NCBI GenBank assembly: GCA_021156245.1
Contig: JAJNBO010000002.1
Coordinates: 1 to 20,682 of the forward strand
DNA from: Ramlibacter sp.
GTDB lineage: Bacteria > Pseudomonadota > Gammaproteobacteria > Burkholderiales > Burkholderiaceae_C
Length of the DNA: 20,682 nt
Reading direction: 5' to 3'
In this document: positions 1 to 7,592 of the stretch, one piece after another
Layout of the letters: the number at the start of each line of letters is the position of its first letter
How positions within the stretch are numbered: position 1 is the stretch's first letter
Made by a program: the position numbers and the translations under genes
Notes under the pieces: generated by a model
The model's database searches: none
Told to the model about the DNA's origin: nothing
What the model saw: only the letters and a program-made list of their open reading frames with translations

Positions 1-1
1 C

Positions 2-625
2 AAGTCAGAGCTCGGACGCTGGCTGGCGCAGGCCGGCCGGCACGCGAACGCCCGCGAGGTGCGCCGCGCCATGGAGATCTGCGTCGACAACGCGAACCGC
101 TCCATCTTCAACGCCGCCAATTCCAACCCGCAGTACAGCGGCATGGGCACCACGCTGGTGGTGGGCGTGTTCCAGGACGGCCGCCTGATGCTGGGGCACA
201 TCGGGGACTCCCGCTGCTACCGGCTGCGGGGCGCCACCCTGGACCAGATCACCAAGGACCACTCGCTGCTGCAGGAGCAGATGGACGCCGGGTTGATCAC
301 GCCGGAACAGGCGGCCACCTCCACCAACAAGAACCTGGTGACCCGCGCCCTGGGGGTCGAAGACGCCGTGCTGCTGGAAGTCAACGAGCACAAGGTCGAA
401 CCCGGCGATCTTTATCTGATGTGTTCCGACGGACTGTCGGATATGCTGGACGACGAGGCCATCGCCCGCATCATGGCGAGCGAGGTTCCGCTGGAACAAA
501 AGTCGGTGCAGCTGGTGGACGCTGCGAACGCGAACGGCGGACGGGACAACATTTCGGTGCTGCTGGCGCATGCCAGCAGCGGCTCGAGGAAACGGGGACT
601 GATCTCGCGCTGGCTCGGACAATGA
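2..625 (+). CDS. PP2C-family Ser/Thr protein phosphatase (5' truncated)
   Basis: The reading frame is open from the left edge, so the true start lies outside the window; the GTG at 59 and ATG at 71 are internal. Visible PP2C motifs in order are GMGTT (nt about 143-157), GHIGDSR (about 196-216), the KDHS region (about 254-265), CSDGLSD (about 422-442) and GGRDN (about 536-550). The Asp residues of SDG and RDN are expected metal ligands; the first metal-binding motif near the N terminus is cut off. The family (Stp1/PrpC type) removes phosphate from Ser/Thr residues of cytoplasmic proteins and usually opposes a Hanks-type kinase. No kinase is visible here, but one may lie upstream. The FHA gene begins 44 bp downstream, which fits a phospho-Ser/Thr signalling operon. 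Family call is firm; the substrate is unknown. Confidence 0.93.
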   Translation, partial: KSELGRWLAQAGRHANAREVRRAMEICVDNANRSIFNAANSNPQYSGMGTTLVVGVFQDGRLMLGHIGDSRCYRLRGATLDQITKDHSLLQEQMDAGLITPEQAATSTNKNLVTRALGVEDAVLLEVNEHKVEPGDLYLMCSDGLSDMLDDEAIARIMASEVPLEQKSVQLVDAANANGGRDNISVLLAHASSGSRKRGLISRWLGQ

Positions 626-658
626 AGCGCGCGTGATTGCAGATTTGCATTGAGGAAC

Positions 659-663
659 AGGAG
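659..663 (+). promoter_or_regulatory. Ribosome binding site deciding the FHA start
   Basis: AGGAG lies 6 nt before the ATG at 670. It favours this start over the in-frame TTG at 637, which has no Shine-Dalgarno sequence and would add 11 residues unlike an FHA N terminus. Confidence 0.65.
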
Positions 664-669
664 TCGACC

Positions 670-1371
670 ATGCCGAAGATGATCGTGTCGATCGACGGTG
701 TCGTCATCAAGGAAGTGCAGTTGACCAAGGACCGGACCACGCTGGGCCGCCGTCCCTACAACGACATCGTGATCGACAACCTGGCGGTGTCGGGCGAGCA
801 CGCCGTGCTGCAATTGACCGGGAACGAGGTGTACCTGGAGGACCTGAATTCCACCAACGGCACCTACGTCAACGGCAAGGCCGTGAAGAAACAGTTGTTG
901 CAAAACAACGATACGGTCGAAATCGGGAAGTACAAGATCAAGTTCATCAACGAGGCGCCGGGCGCCACGTTCGAGAAGACCATGATCATGAAGTCCGGCA
1001 TGGTTCCGCCGATGCCGGCCAAGCCCGCGGCCGCTCCCGCCGGCGCGGCGACGGCCACCATGCCCTCGGCGGCGACCGCTTCCGGCGCCCCCGAGGCTGC
1101 CGCCGGATTGAATGCGAGCATCAAGGTGCTGTCCGGCGCCGCCGCCGGCCGCGAGGTCCCGCTGGTGAAGGTGGTCACCACCATCGGCAAGCCCGGCGTC
1201 GCGGTGGCCGCGATCACCAAGCGTTCCCACGGCTTCGTGGTGGCGCACGTCGAAGGCTCCGCCAAGCCCACCCTGAACGGGTCGGCCATCGGGCCCGAGC
1301 CGGTGACCCTGAAGAACGGCGACATGCTGGAACTCGCCGGCACCCAGATGCAGTTCCTCCAGGTGGGCTGA
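670..1371 (+). CDS. FHA-domain protein with a second, degenerate FHA-like half
   Basis: This is a 233-residue protein. The N-terminal FHA domain (about residues 4-95) shows the canonical phosphothreonine-binding elements: G26-R27, S41-x2-H44 and the S-T-N63-G64 loop. It should bind phosphothreonine peptides in the cytoplasm. A low-complexity Ala/Pro linker (about 112-147) joins it to a C-terminal part (about 148-233). That part has an FHA-like strand pattern (TIGKPG, TLNG, LKNGDMLEL) but has lost the GR and SxxH residues, so it probably does not bind phosphopeptides in the usual way. The gene sits between a PP2C phosphatase and an adenylate cyclase. I infer an adaptor that reads the phosphorylation state set by the phosphatase and an unseen kinase, perhaps passing it to the cyclase or the secretion ATPase. 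The partner protein is unknown. Confidence 0.9.
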   Translation: MPKMIVSIDGVVIKEVQLTKDRTTLGRRPYNDIVIDNLAVSGEHAVLQLTGNEVYLEDLNSTNGTYVNGKAVKKQLLQNNDTVEIGKYKIKFINEAPGATFEKTMIMKSGMVPPMPAKPAAAPAGAATATMPSAATASGAPEAAAGLNASIKVLSGAAAGREVPLVKVVTTIGKPGVAVAAITKRSHGFVVAHVEGSAKPTLNGSAIGPEPVTLKNGDMLELAGTQMQFLQVG

Positions 1372-1390
1372 CGCCCGCCGCGCCCGCTCC

Positions 1391-3640
1391 ATGGGCCTGC
1401 TCGCGCGGCACTGGTCGCGCATAGCGATCACGCTGGTTCCCCTGGTGCTCGCCCTGATGCATGCCATCGGGGTGCTGCACATCGGCGTGCTGCAGCGCCT
1501 CGACGACATCATCTACGACGCCCGCCTGCGCGCCACCATGCCGCGCACGCTGGACGAGCGCGTCGTCATCATCGACATCGACGAGAAGAGCCTGGCCGAA
1601 GTCGGGCGCTGGCCCTGGAGCCGCAACCGCCTGGCCGAGATGGTCGACGAGCTGTTCGACCGCCAGAAGATCGAGCTGCTCGGTTTCGACGTGGTGTTCG
1701 CGGAAGCGGACGAGAGCTCGGGCCTGAAGCGCCTGCGCCAGCTCGCGCAGGGCGAGCTGAAGGACCAGGCGGGTTTCGCCGAGCGCGTGGCGCAGCTGCA
1801 GGGGTCGCTGGACTACGACGCCGCCTTCGCGCGGTCGCTGAAGAACCGCCCCATCGTCCTGGGCTACTACTTCACCAGCGACCGCGAAGGCCGCACCTCC
1901 GGCGTGCTGCCCCAGCCCGTGATGGCCCAAGAGGCGCTGCGCGGCCGTCCCATCAAGTTCACCAGCTGGAACGGCTTCGGCTCGAACATCGAGCAGCTCG
2001 CGCGCGCGGCCCCGGTGGCCGGCTTCTTCAACCCGATGGTCGACGGCGACGGCGTGGTCCGGGCCGTGCCGCTGCTGGCGGAACACAAGGGCAGCTACTA
2101 CGAGTCGCTCGCGCTTTCCATGTTCCGCATGCTGGTGGGCTCGCCTGCCGTGGAGCCGGGCTTTCCCACCGAATCCTTCCTGCCCCGCCACTACCAGGGC
2201 CTGGACCACATCCGCCTGAAGCTCGGCGAGCGCTCGCGTGCGATCCCGGTGGCCGAAGGCGTGATCACGCTGGTGCCGTTCCGCGGGGCTGGCGGGCCCA
2301 GCGGCGGCTCGTACACGTACGTGTCGGCGGCGGACGTGATCGGCAAGAAGCTGCCCGCCGAAAGCCTGAAGGGCAAGATCGTCCTGGTCGGAACCACGGC
2401 CCCTGGCCTGCAGGACCTGCGCGTCACGCCCGTTGGCGAGACGTACGCGGGCGTCGAGACGCACGCCAACCTGCTCTCCGGACTCCTGGACAACAAGATT
2501 CCGGTGAAGCCGGACTACGCCCTCGGCTACGACCTGGTGATCCTCGTCGTCACCGGCCTGTTGCTGGCCTTCGCGCTGCCGCTGCTGTCTGCCACGCGCG
2601 CCGTGCTCCTGAGCGTGCTGGTCGCCGCGGCCATCTTCGCGCTGAACTTCTACCTGTACATGGCGCACATGCTGGCGCTTCCGCTGGCGGCGGCGCTCGC
2701 GATGGCCGGCACCGCTTTCGCGCTGAACATGAGTTACGGCTACTTCGTCGAAAGCCGCAGCAAGCGGGAGCTGGCCAACCTGTTCGGAACCTACGTGCCG
2801 CCGGAGCTGGTGGACGAGATGGTGAAGGACCCCGACAGCTACAGCATGAAGGCGACGAACAAGGAGCTGACGGTGATGTTCTGCGACATGCGGGGCTTCA
2901 CCAAGATGTCCGAGCGCATGGAGCCGACGCAGCTGCAGGAGCTGCTCAACGCCGTCTTCAGCCGCCTCACGGACATCATCCGCGCCAACCGCGGCACCAT
3001 CGACAAGTACATGGGCGACTGCGTCATGGCGTTCTGGGGCGCGCCCGTCGACACGCCGAACCACGCGGAGCTGGCCGTGAAGTCCGCCATCGAGATGTCG
3101 CTGGCCGTGCGGCAGATCAACGCGGAGCACCGCGCCAGGGACATGCTGGAGATCGGCGTGGGCGTGGGGCTGAACACCGGCACCATGTGCGTGGGCGACA
3201 TGGGCTCGGACATCCGCCGCAGCTACACGGTCATCGGCGACTCGGTGAACCTGGGGTCCCGGCTCGAGGGGCTGTCGAAAGCCTACGGAGTGGACATCGT
3301 CGTGAGCGAGAGCACCCGCAAGCTGGCGCCGGAGTTCGCCTGGCAGGAACTGGATAGGGTGCGAGTGAAGGGCAAGGAGCAGGCGGTCGGCATCTTCTAT
3401 CCCGTGGCCCCGGTCGCAGGCCTGGACAAGAAGGTGGCGGACGAACTGCGCATCTGGGGCGCCTTCCTCAAGGCGTACCGCGCGCAGGACTGGGACCAGT
3501 GCGACCTGCAGATGCTGAACCTGCAGCGCCTGGGTGCGCAAAAATACCTTTACGAGCTGTACTCCGAACGTGTAGCCTCGATGAGGTTGCTGCCTTTCGA
3601 CCCGAGCTGGGACGGCGCAACCAACTTCGAGACTAAGTGA
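1391..3640 (+). CDS. CHASE2-domain membrane adenylate cyclase (class III)
   Basis: This 749-residue protein has an N-terminal membrane anchor (about 9-28), an extracytoplasmic CHASE2 sensor (about 30-370), three predicted membrane segments (about 377-450) and a cytoplasmic class III cyclase domain (about 485-670). A conserved helical tail of about 80 residues follows. Catalytic residues are complete: metal-binding D499 (in CDMRGFT) and D543 (in KYMGD), adenine-selecting K539 and T613, and transition-state N620 and R624. The Lys/Thr pair indicates ATP rather than GTP as substrate and fits the class IIIb subgroup. It should make cAMP in response to a periplasmic signal sensed by CHASE2; the ligand is unknown. 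The ATG at 1391 lies 19 bp after the FHA stop. No clear Shine-Dalgarno is seen, but later starts would remove the anchor. The next gene looks like a cAMP phosphodiesterase. Confidence 0.93.
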   Translation: MGLLARHWSRIAITLVPLVLALMHAIGVLHIGVLQRLDDIIYDARLRATMPRTLDERVVIIDIDEKSLAEVGRWPWSRNRLAEMVDELFDRQKIELLGFDVVFAEADESSGLKRLRQLAQGELKDQAGFAERVAQLQGSLDYDAAFARSLKNRPIVLGYYFTSDREGRTSGVLPQPVMAQEALRGRPIKFTSWNGFGSNIEQLARAAPVAGFFNPMVDGDGVVRAVPLLAEHKGSYYESLALSMFRMLVGSPAVEPGFPTESFLPRHYQGLDHIRLKLGERSRAIPVAEGVITLVPFRGAGGPSGGSYTYVSAADVIGKKLPAESLKGKIVLVGTTAPGLQDLRVTPVGETYAGVETHANLLSGLLDNKIPVKPDYALGYDLVILVVTGLLLAFALPLLSATRAVLLSVLVAAAIFALNFYLYMAHMLALPLAAALAMAGTAFALNMSYGYFVESRSKRELANLFGTYVPPELVDEMVKDPDSYSMKATNKELTVMFCDMRGFTKMSERMEPTQLQELLNAVFSRLTDIIRANRGTIDKYMGDCVMAFWGAPVDTPNHAELAVKSAIEMSLAVRQINAEHRARDMLEIGVGVGLNTGTMCVGDMGSDIRRSYTVIGDSVNLGSRLEGLSKAYGVDIVVSESTRKLAPEFAWQELDRVRVKGKEQAVGIFYPVAPVAGLDKKVADELRIWGAFLKAYRAQDWDQCDLQMLNLQRLGAQKYLYELYSERVASMRLLPFDPSWDGATNFETK

Positions 3641-3650
3641 AGAGGCGGCA

Positions 3651-4442
3651 ATGAGGGTGCGGGTGCTGGGTTGTTCCGGCGCGATCGCGAAGGACTGCAG
3701 GACCACCTCCTTCCTGATCGACGGCGACGTCCTCGTCGACGCCGGCACGGGCGTGGGCGACCTGAGCCTGCAGGAAATGCGCGGCATCCGCCACGTCCTG
3801 CTCACGCACTCCCACCTCGATCACGTGGCCGCCCTGCCGCTGATGGTGGACGCGGTCGCCTCGCACATCACCGAGCCCATTCGCGTCTGCGCGCTGCCCG
3901 GCACCATTGCCGCACTGAAGGCGCACATCTTCAACAACGTGATCTGGCCAGACTTCAGCCGCATCCCGTCGCCGCAGGCGCCCTTCGTCAGCTTCCACGA
4001 GATCCAGGTCGGCCAGACGCTGGAGCTCAATGGCAAGTACATCGAGGTGCTGCCCGCCGTCCACACCGTGCCCGCATGCGGCTATGCGGTGGCGTCGGGG
4101 CAGGGCTGCTGGGTCTTCACGGGCGACACCGAGCGCAACCCCGCGTTCTGGCGCCGCCTGAACCAGATGGACGTGGCGGCCCTCGTCATCGAGACGGCCT
4201 TCAGCAACCGCGAGCAGGACCTGGCCAGGCGCAGCCTGCACCTGTCGCCGCTTGCGCTGGCCGAGGAGCTGGACTGCATCGACAAGGGCAAGCAGTTCCC
4301 CATTTTCATCACCCACACCAAGCCGGCGGAGACCGAGCTGATCATGACGGAGATCCAGCGCTTCGATCAGACGCAGCCCTTCGGACCGAACGTCACGCAT
4401 GACATCCGCTGGTTGCGCGCGGGCCAGGAGTTCGAGTTATGA
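3651..4442 (+). CDS. Metallo-beta-lactamase-fold cyclic-nucleotide phosphodiesterase (class II type)
   Basis: This 263-residue cytoplasmic protein has no signal peptide. The metal-site residues of the fold are visible: H53-x-H55-x-D57-H58 (in THSHLDH), H138, D159 (in TGDTE) and H222 (in THTKP). The stretch [14 protein letters not shown] (here [10 protein letters not shown], about residues 99-108), the TVPA segment after H138 and the final THTKP resemble bacterial class II 3',5'-cyclic-nucleotide phosphodiesterases rather than beta-lactamases or RNase Z. It would hydrolyse cAMP (or cGMP) to the 5'-nucleotide. AGAGG lies 5 nt before the ATG. The gene starts 10 bp after the adenylate cyclase, so synthesis and breakdown appear co-expressed. 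Its end overlaps the ATPase start by 4 bp (ATGA). The fold is firm; the substrate is inferred from family resemblance and context. Confidence 0.85.
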   Translation: MRVRVLGCSGAIAKDCRTTSFLIDGDVLVDAGTGVGDLSLQEMRGIRHVLLTHSHLDHVAALPLMVDAVASHITEPIRVCALPGTIAALKAHIFNNVIWPDFSRIPSPQAPFVSFHEIQVGQTLELNGKYIEVLPAVHTVPACGYAVASGQGCWVFTGDTERNPAFWRRLNQMDVAALVIETAFSNREQDLARRSLHLSPLALAEELDCIDKGKQFPIFITHTKPAETELIMTEIQRFDQTQPFGPNVTHDIRWLRAGQEFEL

Positions 4443-6844
4443 GCGCCGTATTGAAGTCGGCCCGCGACAGCGAGCAGGAGTTTCTGAGTTCCCAGCAGTT
4501 GCCGCCCGAAAAGCGCGGCATCTCCTTCGAAGCGCTGTTCTTCCGGCAGCTGCAGGCGGTCACGACCCGCATCCACGCCACCGAGAACATCGACGAGATC
4601 ATGCTCGAGGCGTCGCAGGACATCTGCAAGCTGTTCAACGCCGACCGCCTCACGCTGTACGCGGTGAACGAGGACCGCAGCGCGATCATCTCGAAGGTGA
4701 AGACGGGCCTGAACACCAGCCGCGACCTGAAGCTGCCGATCAGCCCGCAGAGCATCGCCGGCTACGTGGCGATGTCGCGCGAACTGGTGAACATCTCGGA
4801 CGTCTACGACGACGAGGCGCTCAAGCGCATCCACCCCAGCCTCACGTTCCTGAAGGAAGTGGACAAGCGCTCCGGCTATCGCACCAAGCAGATGCTGGTG
4901 CTGCCCATCCTCGATGGCGACGTGCTGCACGGGGTGCTGCAGGTCATCAACAACAAGAGCGACCAGCCGTTCGGCGAGCTCGAGATGGAAGGCGCTGGGC
5001 AGCTTTGCAAGACGCTCGCCCACGCCATCCGCCAGCGCATGCAGCGCGCCGAGGATGGCGCGCGCCGCAAGGCGACCAAGTACGACGGCCTCATCTCGGT
5101 CGGCGTAATGACGCAGGACGAACTGCAGAAGGCCGTGCAGAAGGCGCGCGAGCGCTCTCTGCCGGTCGAACAGGTCCTGATGTCCGACTTCTCGATCCGG
5201 CCGGCACAGATCGGGCCGTCGCTGTCCAAGTTCTTCGGCGTGCCGTACGAGCCGTTCAACCCGACGCGCATCCGTGTCGATGCGCTGCAGGGCGCGTTGA
5301 AGCGCGAGTTCGTCAACGAGCAGGGCTGGATCCCCCTCGAAGAAGGCCCCGAGGGCCTGGTGGTGATGTGCACGGACCCCGAGGCCGTCCGCAATTCGCG
5401 CATCGTGCCGCAGATCTTCCCGCGGGCGAGCAAGTTCTCGTGGCGCGTGTCGACGCAGACCGAGTTCGAGGAGACGGTCGCGCAGCTGTGGGGCGGCGAT
5501 GCCGGCGACTCCGTCGAGGACATGCTGGCCGACCTGAGCGGCCCGCTGGACGACGACGGCGGCGAAGACTCGCTGGAGTCCGCGGCCGCCGACAACGAGC
5601 TGGTGAAGTTCGTCAACAAGATCATCGTCGACGCGTACAACCAGAAGGCGTCGGACATCCACATCGAGCCGCTGCCCGGCAAGCTCAAGACGGGCATCCG
5701 CTTCCGCATCGACGGCACGCTGGTGCCCTACGTCGAAGTGCCGGCGCACTTCCGCCAGGCCATGGTGACGCGCCTGAAGATCATGTGCGACCTCGACATC
5801 TCCGAGCGCCGCAAGCCGCAGGACGGCAAGATCAAGTTCAAGAAGTACGGGCCGCTGGACATCGAGCTGCGCGTGGCCACCATCCCGTCGGCGGGCGCGG
5901 TCGAAGACGTCGTGATGCGTATCCTCGCCGCCGGCGAGCCGATCCCGATGGAAAAGCTCGGGCTCACCAAGCACAACCGCGAGAACCTCGAGAAGACCGT
6001 GAGCAAGCCCTATGGCCTGTTCTACGTGTGCGGTCCCACCGGCTCGGGCAAGACGACCACGCTGCACTCCATCCTGAAGTTCCTCAACACGCCGGAGACC
6101 AAGATCTGGACGGCGGAGGACCCCGTGGAAATCACCCAGCGCGGACTGCGCCAGGTGCAGGTGAACAAGAAGGCCGGCATCGACTTCGCGCTGGTGATGC
6201 GCGCCTTCCTGCGCGCCGACCCGGACATCATCATGGTGGGCGAGTCACGCGACAAGGAAACCGTGTCCATGGGCGTGGAAGCATCGCTCACCGGCCACCT
6301 GGTGTTCTCCACGCTGCACACCAACTCGGCGCCGGAGTCGATCACGCGCCTGCTGGACATGGGCATGGATCCGTTCAACTTCGCCGACGCGCTGCTCGGC
6401 ATCCTGGCCCAGCGCCTGGCCAAGCGCCTGTGCAGCTGCAAGGAAGCCTACGTGCCGTCGCACCAGGAATTGCGCAGCTTCATCGACGAATACGCGATCG
6501 ACCTGAAGCAGACCGAGGCGTGGGTGGCGGACCCCGGTGGCGAGGCCCAGAAGCTGTACGAGAGCTGGATCGAGAACTACGGCGAAGACGGGCAGCTGAA
6601 GCTGTATCGTGCGGTCGGCTGCGACAAGTGCAACAAGACCGGCTACAAGGGCCGCGTCGGCCTGCACGAACTGCTGGTCGCCGACGACCCGATCAAGCGC
6701 CTGATCCAGGAGCGCGCCCGGGTGGCCACGCTGTTCGTCTCGGCGGTGGCCAGCGGCATGCGCACCCTGAAGATGGACGGCATGGAGAAGATCATGATGG
6801 GCCAGACCGACCTGAAGCAGGTTCGGTCAGTGTGTATCCGTTAG
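4439..6844 (+). CDS. GspE/PilB-type secretion/pilus ATPase with N-terminal GAF domain
   Basis: This 801-residue protein is longer than ordinary GspE or PilB (about 500-570) because a GAF domain (about 35-205) precedes a MshEN/T2SSE_N-like segment (about 215-370) and the ATPase (about 395-795). ATPase motifs are intact: Walker A GPTGSGKT with K538, Asp box (WTAEDPVE), Walker B starting at D594 with E602, and the His box ([11 protein letters not shown]). The zinc-finger position is unusual: C665-x-C667 followed by C728-x2-C731, where the family normally has two CxxC pairs. It should be a cytoplasmic hexameric motor driving type IV pilus assembly or type II secretion. The GAF domain ends with an NK-x4-F-x3-E element (N172, K173, F178, E182) resembling the NKFDE motif of cyclic-nucleotide-binding GAFs. 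No platform (PilC/GspF) or peptidase gene adjoins; pilA lies 146 bp downstream under its own promoter. Confidence 0.93.
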   Translation: MSAVLKSARDSEQEFLSSQQLPPEKRGISFEALFFRQLQAVTTRIHATENIDEIMLEASQDICKLFNADRLTLYAVNEDRSAIISKVKTGLNTSRDLKLPISPQSIAGYVAMSRELVNISDVYDDEALKRIHPSLTFLKEVDKRSGYRTKQMLVLPILDGDVLHGVLQVINNKSDQPFGELEMEGAGQLCKTLAHAIRQRMQRAEDGARRKATKYDGLISVGVMTQDELQKAVQKARERSLPVEQVLMSDFSIRPAQIGPSLSKFFGVPYEPFNPTRIRVDALQGALKREFVNEQGWIPLEEGPEGLVVMCTDPEAVRNSRIVPQIFPRASKFSWRVSTQTEFEETVAQLWGGDAGDSVEDMLADLSGPLDDDGGEDSLESAAADNELVKFVNKIIVDAYNQKASDIHIEPLPGKLKTGIRFRIDGTLVPYVEVPAHFRQAMVTRLKIMCDLDISERRKPQDGKIKFKKYGPLDIELRVATIPSAGAVEDVVMRILAAGEPIPMEKLGLTKHNRENLEKTVSKPYGLFYVCGPTGSGKTTTLHSILKFLNTPETKIWTAEDPVEITQRGLRQVQVNKKAGIDFALVMRAFLRADPDIIMVGESRDKETVSMGVEASLTGHLVFSTLHTNSAPESITRLLDMGMDPFNFADALLGILAQRLAKRLCSCKEAYVPSHQELRSFIDEYAIDLKQTEAWVADPGGEAQKLYESWIENYGEDGQLKLYRAVGCDKCNKTGYKGRVGLHELLVADDPIKRLIQERARVATLFVSAVASGMRTLKMDGMEKIMMGQTDLKQVRSVCIR

Positions 6845-6854
6845 CGACAGGATT

Positions 6855-6882
6855 TGTCAGAATGCTCCGACGTTCATGTCAG
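6855..6882 (+). promoter_or_regulatory. Candidate activator (PilR-like) binding sites upstream of pilA
   Basis: Two copies of TGTCAG (6855-6860 and 6877-6882) are spaced 22 bp apart, about two helical turns, and lie roughly 80-105 bp upstream of the predicted pilA start. PilR sites described at Pseudomonas aeruginosa pilA contain a TGTC core at similar distances, so these could be enhancer sites for a PilR-type activator. The short motif makes this tentative. Confidence 0.4.
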
Positions 6883-6933
6883 CTTTGGCGCCGTAGCTGC
6901 TCAGAAAGCGTGCATTTCTTCACGAATCGACGC

Positions 6934-6948
6934 TGGCACGACCCTTGC
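6934..6948 (+). promoter_or_regulatory. Sigma-54 (-24/-12) promoter of pilA
   Basis: TGGCACG, four bases, then TTGC matches the sigma-54 consensus, with the GG (6935-6936) and GC (6947-6948) elements 12 bp apart as required. The predicted start is near 6960, giving a leader of about 30 nt. Sigma-54 control with PilS/PilR is established for pilA in several proteobacteria. It would let pilin be expressed separately from the upstream operon. Confidence 0.88.
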
Positions 6949-6980
6949 GCTAGTTCCTCCGCTTCTTCCCATCAACAACC

Positions 6981-6985
6981 GGAGG
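6981..6985 (+). promoter_or_regulatory. Strong ribosome binding site of pilA
   Basis: GGAGG lies 5 nt before the ATG at 6991. It is among the strongest Shine-Dalgarno sequences in the window, fits a highly expressed pilin, and rules out upstream in-frame starts. Confidence 0.75.
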
Positions 6986-6990
6986 TTTTC

Positions 6991-7491
6991 ATGAAGCGTC
7001 AACTGCAAAAGGGTTTCACCCTGATCGAATTGATGATCGTCGTCGCGATCATCGGTATTCTGGCCGCCGTGGCCCTGCCCGCTTACCAGGACTACACCAA
7101 GCGTGCCAAGATGTCCGAAGTGATCCTGGCCGCTTCCAGCTGCCGCACCTCGATCACGGAAGTGATCCAGTCGTCTTCGGGCACGGCCAACAACCAGCTG
7201 CCGGCCAACGGCGCTTGGGGCTGCGAGCAGACCCAGCCGGGTGGTTCTTCCCAGTACGTGGCGCGCGTCGACACCATCGACAGCCCGCACCGCGGCGTCA
7301 TCCGCGTGACCAGCCAGAACATTCCCAACATGGAAGACGGCGCTCCCGGTGGCATCGTGACGCTGATCCCGTGGGCGAACGTCGACGGCACCGGCCAGCC
7401 GACGCCTTCCTCCACCGTCAAGAAGTGGACCTGCGGCGGCACCGGCACCACCGTTGCCCTGAAGTTCCTGCCCGGCTCTTGCCGCGGCTAA
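6991..7491 (+). CDS. pilA: Type IV major pilin (PilA-like)
   Basis: This 166-residue prepilin begins with a short positively charged leader (residues 1-8). The prepilin peptidase site KG8-F9TLIE follows, with the essential mature Glu5 at E13 and then a hydrophobic helix (about 9-35). Cleavage would leave 158 residues starting with a methylated Phe. Four cysteines are present (C51, C78, C148, C164); C148 and C164 probably close the C-terminal D-loop, and C51-C78 may form a second disulfide. It is the subunit of a type IV pilus used for adhesion, twitching or DNA uptake. It is monocistronic-looking: sigma-54 promoter upstream, intrinsic terminator downstream. The nearby ATPase could be its assembly motor, but a platform protein is not in the window. 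A minor or secreted pseudopilin role is less likely given the strong promoter, ribosome binding site and terminator. Confidence 0.95.
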   Translation: MKRQLQKGFTLIELMIVVAIIGILAAVALPAYQDYTKRAKMSEVILAASSCRTSITEVIQSSSGTANNQLPANGAWGCEQTQPGGSSQYVARVDTIDSPHRGVIRVTSQNIPNMEDGAPGGIVTLIPWANVDGTGQPTPSSTVKKWTCGGTGTTVALKFLPGSCRG

Positions 7492-7543
7492 GCGGACAGT
7501 GCGTGGCTCCCCTGGATTGCGGGGGGCCTGCCTGAACCCGCGG

Positions 7544-7576
7544 ACGAGCGGCCCCTGGGCCGCTCGTTTGCTTTTT
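7544..7576 (+). terminator. Rho-independent terminator after pilA
   Basis: A 10-bp GC-rich stem (7544-7553 pairing with 7558-7567) has a 4-base loop and is followed by a T-rich tract (TTTGCTTTTT). It lies 52 bp after the pilA stop and only 16 bp before the glycosyltransferase start at 7593. Confidence 0.88.
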
Positions 7577-7592
7577 CCCGTTTGCATTCCTG

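Noticed and set aside
1214..3805. 863-codon minus-strand open frame
   Set aside because: It is antisense to the cyclase gene, has biased His/Arg/Gln/Val composition and no recognisable domain.
4399..6990. Long plus-strand frame running into pilA in the same phase
   Set aside because: The region 4439-6844 clearly encodes the ATPase in another frame. The pilA start at 6991 is fixed by GGAGG and the prepilin leader, so the upstream extension is chance openness.
7507..7535. Possible extra hairpin before the pilA terminator
   Set aside because: The C- and G-runs around 7508-7527 pair imperfectly and have no T-tract, so it was not called as a separate terminator.
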